Assembly: GCA_002388885.1 (NCBI GenBank)
Contig: DGNI01000031.1
Coordinates: forward strand, 1 to 20,524
Direction: 5' to 3'
Source of the DNA: Parvularculaceae bacterium UBA4496
GTDB taxonomy: Bacteria; Pseudomonadota; Alphaproteobacteria; Caulobacterales; Parvularculaceae
Length of the DNA stretch: 20,524 nucleotides
Both the position numbers and the translations under genes were made by a program. Within the stretch, counting starts at the first letter, position 1. Each line of letters begins with the position of its first letter. The notes beneath the pieces are model-generated. The model did not search any database, had not been told where the DNA came from, and was given only the letters and a program-made list of their open reading frames with translations. Positions 1 through 7,302 of this stretch are shown piece by piece.

Positions 1-580
1 CGTCGGAGCCGAGATACATTTCATTGTCGCCCCGGCCGATGGCGAGGGGGCTGCCCTTCCGGCCGCAGATCATCAGATCGTCCTCGCCTGAAAAAATGGC
101 AGCGAAGGCGAAGGCGCCGCGCATCCGGCCGATCGCTTTTTTGAACGCCTCGACGGGCGTCATGTTTTCCGTTTGCAGATAGTGGGTGATCAGCTGCGGG
201 CAGACTTCCGCGTCCGTTTCTGACTCAAAAACGATTCCCTTGTCTTCGAGTTCCCGCCGCAGTTCGGCGAAATTTTCGATGATGCCGTTGTGGACGACGG
301 CCACGCGTTCCGTGGCATGCGGGTGGGCGTTGGTTTCATTCGGCGCGCCATGAGTCGCCCAGCGGGTGTGTCCGATGCCGGCGAACCCGGGCAGAGGGCG
401 GGAAGCGAGCACCTCGTCAAGATTGGAAAGTTTTCCCGGCGCACGGCGGCGGTCGAGGCGGCCTTCGTGGAGCGTCGCGATCCCCGCCGAATCATAGCCG
501 CGATATTCAAGGCGTTTAAGGCCCGCCATGATTTGCGGCGCGGCGTCGCTTGAGCCCAGAATTCCTATTATTCCGCACAT
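1..580 (-). CDS. glmS: Glutamine--fructose-6-phosphate aminotransferase (isomerizing), N-terminal part, truncated by window edge
   Basis: GlmS makes glucosamine-6-phosphate from fructose-6-phosphate and glutamine, the first step towards UDP-GlcNAc for peptidoglycan and lipopolysaccharide, in the cytosol. The window holds the first 193 codons, essentially the glutamine amidotransferase domain. The protein opens MCGIIGI, so Cys2 becomes the N-terminal nucleophile after Met removal. Further family motifs are EYRGYDSAG (25-33), HTRWATHG (71-78), HNGIIEN (97-103) and SETDAEV (120-126). The start at 580 is fixed because the catalytic Cys must follow Met. A GAGG lies about 12 bases upstream. The gene runs off the left edge, so the two sugar-isomerase domains are not seen (the full family length is about 600 residues). 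It is divergent from the protease-ligase operon. The amidotransferase PurF was considered, but the HTRWATHG/HNGIIEN context is that of GlmS. Confidence 0.96.
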   Translation of the reverse strand, partial: MCGIIGILGSSDAAPQIMAGLKRLEYRGYDSAGIATLHEGRLDRRRAPGKLSNLDEVLASRPLPGFAGIGHTRWATHGAPNETNAHPHATERVAVVHNGIIENFAELRRELEDKGIVFESETDAEVCPQLITHYLQTENMTPVEAFKKAIGRMRGAFAFAAIFSGEDDLMICGRKGSPLAIGRGDNEMYLGSD

Positions 581-808
581 TTCCCGCTTATCCTCGCCGC
601 TGTCCCGGTTTGACGCTAAAAGCCTCATCCATAAGGCTTTATTAAAGCAAAATCGCGGCCGGAAAATGCCGCTAATCGCCTGCCTTTCGTGTTGTTAAGC
701 CGCAAAGCGGTTATAGTACAGGGGAGGGATATTTACTTTATGGGTCATTTTGATATGCCGCCGCCGAACGAGGGCTCGTCATTCGCCTTCCCCGGGAGTT
801 TCTTCACC
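581..808. promoter_or_regulatory. Divergent control region between glmS and the protease-ligase operon
   Basis: No gene is supported here. A perfect 7-bp hairpin (619-625 with 634-640, loop of 8) would lie in the glmS leader on the minus strand. On the plus strand TATAGT at 712-717 is a possible -10 box for the operon, but no good -35 sits 16-18 bases before it (GTGTTG at 689-694 is the nearest), so the promoter call is weak. A purine-rich GGGGAGGG at 721-728 could be either the start of the transcript or a ribosome site for an alternative ATG at 740. No glmS ribozyme is expected in this group and none was recognised. Confidence 0.35.
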
Positions 809-1333
809 ATGTCTTTACGCCGTCTGCTGGCCGGGCTCGGCCTGTCGATAATTGCAGCTTTCACTGCCGCTGCGTCCGATGAGGATGCGCGCGGCGAGCC
901 GATAACTTTCGGCTATATTGAGAATGTCGCGGTCGGCAATCTCGGTCTCGAAATGAAGGGCAAGCTCGACACGGGCGCCGATACGACGTCCGTTCATGCC
1001 TACAACGTCGAAGTCTATAAACGCGGCGAGCGGGATAACTGGGTGAAGTTCCGGCTGATCGGCAAGGACGGCAGGTCGATTAAGTATGACCAGAACGTCG
1101 TCCGTTTTGCCAACATCAAAACCAAGACGGGCGGAACCATCCGCAGACCCGTCATTCATCTGCCGATATGCATCGGCGGGAGAGTGGCGCGCGCGGAAGT
1201 CAATCTCGCAGATCGCGGCGATTTTGAATACGACATTCTGATCGGGCGGGAGTTTCTGGCGAACCGGATTCTTGTTGATTCGAGCCGGACATTCATGGCC
1301 GCGGAAGATTGCGGACAGGTTGATGAAGATTAA
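809..1333 (+). CDS. Exported retropepsin-like aspartic protease (PF05618, formerly 'ATP-dependent zinc protease'; RloA-like)
   Basis: 174 residues. An N-terminal hydrophobic stretch after MSLRR (residues 6-21) looks like a signal peptide, so the protein probably acts in the periplasm. The core carries the retropepsin signature LDTGAD (53-58) and the second-strand motif DILIGREFL (142-150). These are the hallmarks of the PF05618 family, long named a zinc protease but built like a single-domain, dimerising aspartic protease. The start at 809 gives a clean signal peptide and has GGGAG at 793-797. An in-frame ATG at 740 behind GGGGAGGG is the alternative and would add 23 residues. It heads an operon: its stop overlaps the next gene by 11 bases. 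In gammaproteobacteria, relatives with the same two partners are called RloA and linked to osmotic tolerance. That role is family knowledge and is not shown here. Confidence 0.85.
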   Translation: MSLRRLLAGLGLSIIAAFTAAASDEDARGEPITFGYIENVAVGNLGLEMKGKLDTGADTTSVHAYNVEVYKRGERDNWVKFRLIGKDGRSIKYDQNVVRFANIKTKTGGTIRRPVIHLPICIGGRVARAEVNLADRGDFEYDILIGREFLANRILVDSSRTFMAAEDCGQVDED

Positions 1334-2867
1334 CTTTCGCCACGCGACGATCCTCGGGATCGTTTTGATCGTCGCAGGCGCTGTCATCTTCTTGGTCAAA
1401 TCTGCGGCTTTGCATTATCCGTTGACACCGGGCGCCCGTGCGACGCTCTGGGACTTTGAAATTTATCTGGAATTTGTGGGGCGTAATCAGCCGGCGCGGA
1501 TTGAAACCTACATTCCAGCCGGAGATGTCGAACGCACTTTCCCGCAGGAAGAATTCTACAATGGATCGTTCGGCCTGAGTCTGATTGGCGAGACCGGGTC
1601 GCGCAATCGCAAGGCTGTATGGACATACCGGTATCCTGCTAACAAGAAAGTGCTGCGCTATGCGGCGCAGACACTGGGCGAAACGCTATCGACGCCGTTG
1701 CCGCTGGCGTTCCGGGAGTCTGAACCTCAGGTCATCCCGTTTCAGGCCGATGAGGTAAAACGTCAGGCGTTTATCGTCTGGTCGGGGAATTTACGTCAGC
1801 GCTCAGCCGATGACCGGTCCTTTGCCGACCTTGCATTGAAGTCGGTCTTTGAAACCCGCGCCGATAACGAGCAATTCGCCGATGAAGTCGCCGCGCTCTT
1901 GGAAGAGGGCGAGGGCGTCGTCGGGCGGCTCCTGCTGGCGCAGCAATTGTTACAGTCGCAGGGCGTGCCCGCGCGCATCGCCGGCGGCGTTTACCTATCC
2001 GACGAACGCCGGCGTGAGGAAACGCGCCGCTGGCTCGAATATCATATCGATGGCGACGACTTTCGTTTCTTCCCCGGCGGCGCGCCGGACCGGTTTTTTA
2101 CGATCTGGTACGGACCGCGGCCGCTCGTGACCGCTGACGGCGTCGATGATCTTGATGTTCAAATAGCGCTGCGATCCCGTGAAACGTCTGCGGCGGCGGT
2201 TGCAGAAAATGCACCCGGTCCGCTCGGCGATTTCGGTCGTGCAATGGGATTCAGCGGATTGCCGCTGACGACCCAGCTTGTCTATCAGGTGCTGATCACC
2301 ATTCCGGTCGGCATCGCTATTCTCGTCTTCCTGCGCCAGTTTATCGGGTTCAAGACGCTGGGCACCTTCATGCCGGTGCTGATCGGCATCGCCTTCCGGG
2401 AAACCGCGCTGATCAACGGCATTCTCCTTTTCTCATTACTCATAGCGCTAGGCCTGACATTGAGATTCTATCTGGAACGATTGCACCTGCTGCTTGTGCC
2501 AAGACTGGCGGTGGTCCTGATCTTTATCGTCATGGCGATGGCTGGGATCACCATCCTGATGACTGGCGCCAATCAGGCGATCGGGCTTTCGATCTCCTTG
2601 TTCCCAATGGTGATCCTGACCATGACGATTGAGCGCATGTCGATTGTCTGGGAAGAAAGCTCCGCCGGCGAAGCCATCAAGCAGGGCGTGGGCAGTCTTG
2701 CTGTGGCGGCGATCACCTATCTCGCCATGACCAATTCGCATGTTGAATACCTGATGTATCAGTTTCCGGAACTGTTGCTGGTGCTGATGGGGCTATGCGT
2801 GCTGATGGGGCGTTATACGGGCCTGCGCCTGTCTGAGCTCTGGCGGTTCCGCGCGCTGGCGAATTAG
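1323..2867 (+). CDS. Inactive transglutaminase-like domain fused to seven transmembrane helices (RloB-like)
   Basis: 514 residues. An N-terminal membrane anchor (about 9-26) is followed by a soluble, probably periplasmic region to about residue 300, then seven hydrophobic segments (about 316-337, 345-360, 363-379, 392-413, 419-436, 456-470, 478-497). The soluble part keeps the transglutaminase-like stretch QGVPARIAGG (213-222). However, the only cysteine in the whole protein is Cys492, in the last helix, so the Cys of a Cys-His-Asp triad is absent. This matches the described family 'inactive transglutaminase fused to 7 transmembrane helices'. The ATG at 1323 lies inside the end of the protease gene (11-base overlap), pointing to coupled translation; longer in-frame starts reach only to 1272. 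The stop is 2 bases before the ligase gene. The likely role, by inference, is a membrane scaffold or substrate-binding partner for the other two proteins. Confidence 0.87.
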   Translation: MKINFRHATILGIVLIVAGAVIFLVKSAALHYPLTPGARATLWDFEIYLEFVGRNQPARIETYIPAGDVERTFPQEEFYNGSFGLSLIGETGSRNRKAVWTYRYPANKKVLRYAAQTLGETLSTPLPLAFRESEPQVIPFQADEVKRQAFIVWSGNLRQRSADDRSFADLALKSVFETRADNEQFADEVAALLEEGEGVVGRLLLAQQLLQSQGVPARIAGGVYLSDERRREETRRWLEYHIDGDDFRFFPGGAPDRFFTIWYGPRPLVTADGVDDLDVQIALRSRETSAAAVAENAPGPLGDFGRAMGFSGLPLTTQLVYQVLITIPVGIAILVFLRQFIGFKTLGTFMPVLIGIAFRETALINGILLFSLLIALGLTLRFYLERLHLLLVPRLAVVLIFIVMAMAGITILMTGANQAIGLSISLFPMVILTMTIERMSIVWEESSAGEAIKQGVGSLAVAAITYLAMTNSHVEYLMYQFPELLLVLMGLCVLMGRYTGLRLSELWRFRALAN

Positions 2868-2869
2868 CG

Positions 2870-3805
2870 ATGCTCAAGACCTATCGCGCATTGAAACGAA
2901 ACGGCGTCATCGGCATTAACGAGCGCAATGTGCGTTTCGTAAACGCGCTGAACGCCCGCAAGTTTCTGATCCGCGTTGACGACAAGGAGCTGACGAAAGA
3001 GCTTGCGAGCGCGGCAGGCATTGCAACGCCAGAGCTTTATGGCGTCATCAAGAACGCCCGCGACATGAAGCGTCTGCCCGAATTCATCGATCACACGGAC
3101 GGTTTCGTCATCAAACCAGCCATGGGCTCGCAGGGCAAAGGCATTATCGTTATCGATGGGCCGCTGAAGGGCGGGTGGCGGCTTTCGTCCGGTCGGCGTA
3201 TCGACCTCGAAGGCATGAAGTACCAGATCAACAACATGCTGTCAGGCATGTATTCGCTCGGCGGTCAACCGGACAAGGCGCTCGTTGAATATCGCGTGAA
3301 GTTCGACAATATATTCGGCCAGGTGTCGTACAAGGGCGTCCCGGACATTCGCGTCATCGTCCTGAAAGGCGTGCCGGTGTTCGCCATGCTGCGCTTGCCC
3401 ACGGCGGAGTCCGACGGAAAGGCGAACCTGCACAAGGGCGGCGTCGGCGCCGGAATCGATTTGGCGACCGGCCGGACGAAACGCGCCATGCAGCACGATC
3501 AGTTCGTCGAAATTCACCCCGACACAGGCTACCCGCTTGAAGACATTCAAACCCCCTATTGGGACGAGATCCTGTTGATGGCGGCGAAGTCTTACGAGAT
3601 GACCGAGCTTGGCTATGTCGGCGTGGATGTCGTGCTCGACCGCGACAAGGGCCCGCTCTTGCTTGAACTTAACGCGCGTCCCGGCATTTCCATCCAGATC
3701 GCCAACCGGGTGGGCTTGCGTTTTGTTTTAGACAAAGCCGAGGCGCTTGGCGCTGCGGTCAGAACACCAGAAGAGCGCGTTGAGATTGCAAAGACGTTAG
3801 GCTGA
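2870..3805 (+). CDS. ATP-grasp alpha-L-glutamate ligase-like protein (RloC-like, PF14397-type)
   Basis: 311 residues with no signal peptide or membrane segment, so cytosolic. ATP-grasp features are the glycine-rich lid [12 protein letters not shown] (84-95), [18 protein letters not shown] (174-191), and the metal- and nucleotide-binding [10 protein letters not shown] (263-272), which contains the Glu-x-Asn pair typical of the fold. Such enzymes join a carboxylate to an amine using ATP. The family is annotated as alpha-L-glutamate ligase-like because it resembles RimK, but the acceptor is not known. It is the third gene of the operon, 2 bases after the membrane protein. Its last 9 bases overlap the 3' end of the convergent GMC gene (3797-3805), leaving no room for a separate terminator. 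Confidence 0.87.
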   Translation: MLKTYRALKRNGVIGINERNVRFVNALNARKFLIRVDDKELTKELASAAGIATPELYGVIKNARDMKRLPEFIDHTDGFVIKPAMGSQGKGIIVIDGPLKGGWRLSSGRRIDLEGMKYQINNMLSGMYSLGGQPDKALVEYRVKFDNIFGQVSYKGVPDIRVIVLKGVPVFAMLRLPTAESDGKANLHKGGVGAGIDLATGRTKRAMQHDQFVEIHPDTGYPLEDIQTPYWDEILLMAAKSYEMTELGYVGVDVVLDRDKGPLLLELNARPGISIQIANRVGLRFVLDKAEALGAAVRTPEERVEIAKTLG

Positions 3806-5419
3806 TCCTGACTTGATGATATCCGCGGCTTTTTCGGCAATCATGATGGTCGGCGCGTTGGTGTTGCCTGAAATGAGATAGGGCATAATTGAAGCGTCGA
3901 CGACGCGAAGCCCTTCGACGCCGTTGACGCGCAAGGACGTGTCAACGACTGCGCTTGCGTCTGTACCCATGCGGCAGGTGCCGACCGGGTGATAGATCGT
4001 ATCGCCGCGGGCGCGAATGTCAGCTTCCAGTTCTTCGTCGTTCGCGTTTTCTTTGAGATAAAGTCGTTTGCCCCGCACCTTATCGAAGGCTGGTGCGGCA
4101 AGGATGCGCTCCGTCATGCGGGCGCCCTTCATGAGCCGCTTAAGATCGTCCTCGTCATCGAGAAAGTTCGGATCGATGGCGGGCGGTGCAAACGGGTCAG
4201 CGTTCGCGAGCGTGACGCTTCCACGGCTTTTCGGCCTAAGCACGCAAACATGACAGGAATAGCCGGAGCCGAAATGTTTTTTTCGCGCGTGATCGTCGAT
4301 CATGGAGGTGAAGAAATGCAGTTGAATATCGGGCTCCGGCTCCGTCGAGTCTGTTTTTAGAAATGCTCCGCATTCCAGCGTGCAGCTGGTGAGCATGCCT
4401 TCACCGCGAGACTTGAACTTTAGAAACTCGGGCAAAAACCGGGCTACGGTGCCGATATTCATGCCAACGCCATAGGGCGAACTCGACTTATGCAACGCCG
4501 TCCAGTCGAAATGGTCCTGGAGGTTTTGACCGGCATTGGGCGCATCATGCACGACATCAATGCCATGATCCCGCAAATGCGCGCCGGGCCCAACGCCAGA
4601 AAGCATCAGAAGTTGCGGCGACTGGAATGCGCCGGCGGAAATAATAACTTCCTTTTTTGCGGCAATAAAATTACGCGCGCCTTTGCAGATAAGAGCGACG
4701 CCTTTCGTTTGTCTGCCTTCAAATACAATTCGTTCCGCATGCGCGTCCGTAATAATAGTGAAATTCGCGCGATTGCGCGCCGGGTTAAGATAGGCGTCCG
4801 CAGTTGAACAGCGCCGGCCGTTCGCGGCCGTCAACTGGTAGTATCCGGCGCCTTCTTGACTCGGACCGTTGAAGTCGCCGTTTGCAGGAATTTGAAGTTC
4901 GGCGGCGGCGGCAAGAAACAAATTTGACAGGGGGTTTTTGTCACGTGCGTCAGAGACGGTAAGCGGTCCGCCGATGCTATGGTACGGGCTCGATCCGCGC
5001 GTGTTGTTTTCCGCCTTCAAGAAATAGGGAAGCACGTCATCCCAGGCCCATCCGGGTGCGCCGTTTTCCGCCCAGCGGTTATAATCGTACGCGCTGCCGC
5101 GAATATAGATCATTCCGTTGACGGAACTGGAGCCGCCCAGCGTTCTGCCCCGGGGCTGATACCCGCAACGGCCGTTTAGGTGTTTTTGAGGCACCGTGTC
5201 GAAACGCCAGTGATAGGGCGAGTTATCTGAAAACAATGCGACGCCCAAAGGCGTATGAATAAATGAATGGTTGTCTTCTGGCCCGGCTTCTAAAACGCAA
5301 ACGGTGACGTTCGGGTCTTCGCTTAGGCGCGCGGCGAGCGCGCAGCCCGCCGACCCTGCGCCAACAATCACATAATCGAATTCACCCAGTGTTTCGCGGG
5401 GCGTATTTTCGTCTTTCAT
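3797..5419 (-). CDS. GMC-family FAD-dependent alcohol (choline-like) dehydrogenase
   Basis: 540 residues, the usual GMC length. The FAD-binding dinucleotide motif is GAGSAG (20-25), with the ribose-binding acid in VLEAG (42-46). GMC signature 1 is [12 protein letters not shown] (91-102) and signature 2 is [18 protein letters not shown] (261-278). The C-terminal catalytic pair is His477 in [10 protein letters not shown] and an Asn in SGNTNAP (517-523). The reaction is oxidation of a primary alcohol to an aldehyde with FAD, passing electrons to a membrane acceptor or oxygen. No membrane segment is evident. The ATG at 5419 was chosen because the FAD motif should begin near residue 15; the reading frame continues upstream to 5629 inside the aldehyde dehydrogenase gene. 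It lies 5 bases after that gene's stop with no strong ribosome site, suggesting translational coupling. It could be annotated BetA, but the partner and local context do not demand choline as substrate. Confidence 0.9.
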   Translation of the reverse strand: MKDENTPRETLGEFDYVIVGAGSAGCALAARLSEDPNVTVCVLEAGPEDNHSFIHTPLGVALFSDNSPYHWRFDTVPQKHLNGRCGYQPRGRTLGGSSSVNGMIYIRGSAYDYNRWAENGAPGWAWDDVLPYFLKAENNTRGSSPYHSIGGPLTVSDARDKNPLSNLFLAAAAELQIPANGDFNGPSQEGAGYYQLTAANGRRCSTADAYLNPARNRANFTIITDAHAERIVFEGRQTKGVALICKGARNFIAAKKEVIISAGAFQSPQLLMLSGVGPGAHLRDHGIDVVHDAPNAGQNLQDHFDWTALHKSSSPYGVGMNIGTVARFLPEFLKFKSRGEGMLTSCTLECGAFLKTDSTEPEPDIQLHFFTSMIDDHARKKHFGSGYSCHVCVLRPKSRGSVTLANADPFAPPAIDPNFLDDEDDLKRLMKGARMTERILAAPAFDKVRGKRLYLKENANDEELEADIRARGDTIYHPVGTCRMGTDASAVVDTSLRVNGVEGLRVVDASIMPYLISGNTNAPTIMIAEKAADIIKSGSA

Positions 5420-5424
5420 AGCGC

Positions 5425-6873
5425 TCAGATGATCTTTCGAATGAAGGAAAGAATTTTTCCGGTTTTTTCGGTGTAGGGCGGCTGCAGGATCGACCCGCTC
5501 GAAAACCGGCTTTGGTAAAATACCGGCTTCATGTGCGAGAATGTCGTAAAGCCCGCCTCGCCGTGATAGGCGCCGATGCCGCTCTTGCCGACGCCGCCGA
5601 AGGGGAGGTTTTCCTGCGCCACATGCCATAGCGCGCCATCGACGGTGACGCCGCCGGACACGGTTTTCTGTAAGACCCTGTCGCGCGCATCGTCATCCTT
5701 GCCGTACCAATAAAGCGCCAGAGGGCGGTCGCCCGCATTCACATGAGCGATGGCGTCGTCGGCAGTTGCGACGGAGAGGATCGGCAGGATAGGGCCGAAG
5801 ATTTCTTCTCTCATAACGCCCGTGTCGCGCGGCGGGTCGATTACGATGGTCAGCGGGATTTTCCGCTGCGGGTGCAGTGCATTTGACGAGCCGACTTCGA
5901 TGATCTTGGCGCCGCGGTCGCGCGCCTCGTCGACCAATGATTTCAACCGCGCAAAGTGCCGGTCTGAAATGATCGCCGTGTAATCGTTCGTCGTGTCGAC
6001 GGCGGGAAACATCGTCCGCGCGGCATTCGCAATAGCATCGGCAGTCTTGTCGAGCGTTCCTTCGGGCGCCAGGACATAATCAGGAGCAACGCAGGTTTGC
6101 CCCGCATTCAGCATCTTGCCATAGGCGATCGACTTCGCCGCAGCGTCCATGTCGGCGCTTTTATCGATGATCGCCGGCGATTTGCCGCCCAGCTCCAGGG
6201 TAACTGGCGTCAGGTTTTTTGCGGCGGCTTGCGCAACCCGTGCGCCGACCGCCGTTGATCCAGTGAACAGCAAATGATCGAACGGGGTTTCCGAAAACGC
6301 CTGGCCCGTCTCGACGCCGCCCGTGACAACGGCGCAAACGCTTTCGTCAAATTCCGACGCAACTGCGGCTTTTAAAGCATCGCTCAGGCGAGGCGTCAGC
6401 TCACTCGGTTTGATCAGCACGCGGTTGCCGGCGGCGATTGCGGCCGTGGCGGGGGAAAGCGCGAGCTGCAGCGGGTAATTCCATGGTGAGATAATGCCGA
6501 CGACCCCAAGCGGCTGCGGCTCGATCCGGCTCTTCGCCGGCAGCATGTGCAATGGCGTTGCGACGCCGCGCGGACGCATCCAGTGCTTCAATTGTTTTTG
6601 GGCCAGCTTTGCGCCTGAAACAGTTACGACGATTTCGGCGATTATGGTTTCATAAGCGGAGCGATTTGAAAAATCCGCGCTGATCGCCTCGATGAATTTG
6701 TCTTCGTTGGCCTCGATAATCCTGATGAGCTTTGTCAGGTTCTCTACCCGCTCGTCATAAGAGGGGTAAGGGGAAGCAGCGTAGGCTTGTTTCTGTAACG
6801 AAAACAGCCGCGCCAGTTCGCGCTCGCCGTCCGTCTCGTCGAGGTTTGGCGAATGAGCGGTATCGGCAGGCAT
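5425..6873 (-). CDS. NAD(P)-dependent aldehyde dehydrogenase, coniferyl-aldehyde dehydrogenase-like
   Basis: 482 residues. Aldehyde dehydrogenase superfamily motifs: [10 protein letters not shown] (128-137) with the oxyanion Asn132, the cofactor loop FTGSTAVG (203-210), LELGGKSP (226-233) with general base Glu227, NAGQTC (256-261) with catalytic Cys261, and EEIFGPILP in the second half. The short length and the C-terminal [14 protein letters not shown] pattern fit the coniferyl-aldehyde/class 3 branch rather than betaine-aldehyde dehydrogenases. It oxidises aldehydes to acids in the cytosol. The start at 6873 has a very good ribosome site, AAGGAGG at 6880-6886 on the minus strand, 6 bases away. 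It is first in a two-gene operon with the GMC dehydrogenase, which would supply its aldehyde. The actual substrate, aromatic or aliphatic, cannot be read from sequence. Confidence 0.92.
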   Translation of the reverse strand: MPADTAHSPNLDETDGERELARLFSLQKQAYAASPYPSYDERVENLTKLIRIIEANEDKFIEAISADFSNRSAYETIIAEIVVTVSGAKLAQKQLKHWMRPRGVATPLHMLPAKSRIEPQPLGVVGIISPWNYPLQLALSPATAAIAAGNRVLIKPSELTPRLSDALKAAVASEFDESVCAVVTGGVETGQAFSETPFDHLLFTGSTAVGARVAQAAAKNLTPVTLELGGKSPAIIDKSADMDAAAKSIAYGKMLNAGQTCVAPDYVLAPEGTLDKTADAIANAARTMFPAVDTTNDYTAIISDRHFARLKSLVDEARDRGAKIIEVGSSNALHPQRKIPLTIVIDPPRDTGVMREEIFGPILPILSVATADDAIAHVNAGDRPLALYWYGKDDDARDRVLQKTVSGGVTVDGALWHVAQENLPFGGVGKSGIGAYHGEAGFTTFSHMKPVFYQSRFSSGSILQPPYTEKTGKILSFIRKII

Positions 6874-6909
6874 GAACGGCCTCCTTGATCGGGAGTTCTG
6901 GAGGGCCGG

Positions 6910-6937
6910 ACTCTAGAATAACCGGGGCTCAAGTCTA
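6910..6937 (-). promoter_or_regulatory. Possible sigma-70-like promoter of the aldehyde dehydrogenase/GMC operon
   Basis: Read on the minus strand, TAGACT and TAGAGT are separated by 16 bases, each matching four of six consensus positions. The distance to the ATG at 6873 would allow a leader of about 30 bases. This is pattern matching only. Confidence 0.22.
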
Positions 6938-7113
6938 CCTTCTTCGGCGCCCGTGCCGGAACGCCTTGAAGCTCGCCAAAAGGGCGCGGAAACCCAAGGG
7001 CCTGTCAGTATAAAGAATGTTATTGCAATGCAGCATCAGGACTTTTGGCGCCAGAGGGCGCGGCTCACAAACATCCGAAAGAGCTTGCACCCTGCGCAAA
7101 CCGTCAGGAAAAA

Positions 7114-7131
7114 AGTGAAGCGAAACTCACT
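7114..7131. promoter_or_regulatory. 18-bp dyad AGTGA-N8-TCACT, candidate operator
   Basis: There is a perfect 5-bp inverted repeat around an 8-base centre, directly followed by TATACAAT, which resembles a -10 element. The size suits a dimeric repressor or activator. No regulator gene lies in the window, so its partner is unknown. Confidence 0.3.
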
Positions 7132-7165
7132 ATACAATCATCTTTTGGGCGCCGTCTGTAGTCAA

Positions 7166-7197
7166 CAAACGGTAGGAATAAGCCGCCTAACGGTTTG
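7166..7197. promoter_or_regulatory. 32-bp interrupted dyad upstream of the molybdenum-enzyme operon, candidate operator
   Basis: Arms CAAAC (7166-7170) and GTTTG (7193-7197) pair, as do inner arms TAGG (7173-7176) and CCTA (7186-7189), around a 9-base centre. The hexamer AACGGT also occurs as a direct repeat (7168-7173 and 7189-7194), 21 bases apart or about two helical turns. The site lies just upstream of a possible -10 at 7222-7227, where a regulator would be expected. Confidence 0.35.
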
Positions 7198-7302
7198 CTT
7201 TCGGGCGCGGGCGAGGGCTCATATAGTTGTGGGCTGGGGCCCTTTTTCTATTGCGTATCCCTTGGTTGAACTTGCCGCCAGTTTTGAAATTTAGAGGACG
7301 CC

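Larger units (their letters stand above)
6874..7302. promoter_or_regulatory. 429-base divergent regulatory region of the two oxidation operons
   Basis: There is no convincing gene in this stretch. An open frame at 6953-7294 has an arginine-rich composition with no domain, and it has no ribosome site of note. The region must carry promoters for the aldehyde dehydrogenase/GMC operon leftwards and the molybdenum-enzyme operon rightwards. It contains two dyads at 7114-7131 and 7166-7197, listed separately. On the plus strand TATAGT at 7222-7227 is a possible -10 box. On the minus strand a TAGACT (6932-6937) and TAGAGT (6910-6915) pair with a 16-base spacer is possible. AGAGGA about 5 bases before 7303 serves as ribosome site for the right-hand gene. 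Confidence 0.45.

Noticed and set aside
581..740. glmS ribozyme or riboswitch
   Set aside because: That ribozyme belongs to Gram-positive bacteria and the conserved core could not be recognised here.
815..1399. 194-codon minus-strand frame opposite the protease gene
   Set aside because: Antisense shadow; the plus-strand frame has clear retropepsin motifs and a signal peptide.
7231..7247. GGGC-TGGG-GCCC followed by five T residues as a terminator
   Set aside because: Only 4 bp, and it lies just upstream of the molybdenum-enzyme operon start where termination would make little sense; chance is likely.
6953..7294. 113-codon open frame in the divergent control region
   Set aside because: Basic, low-information composition, no ribosome site, no domain, and it spans the dyads and likely promoters.
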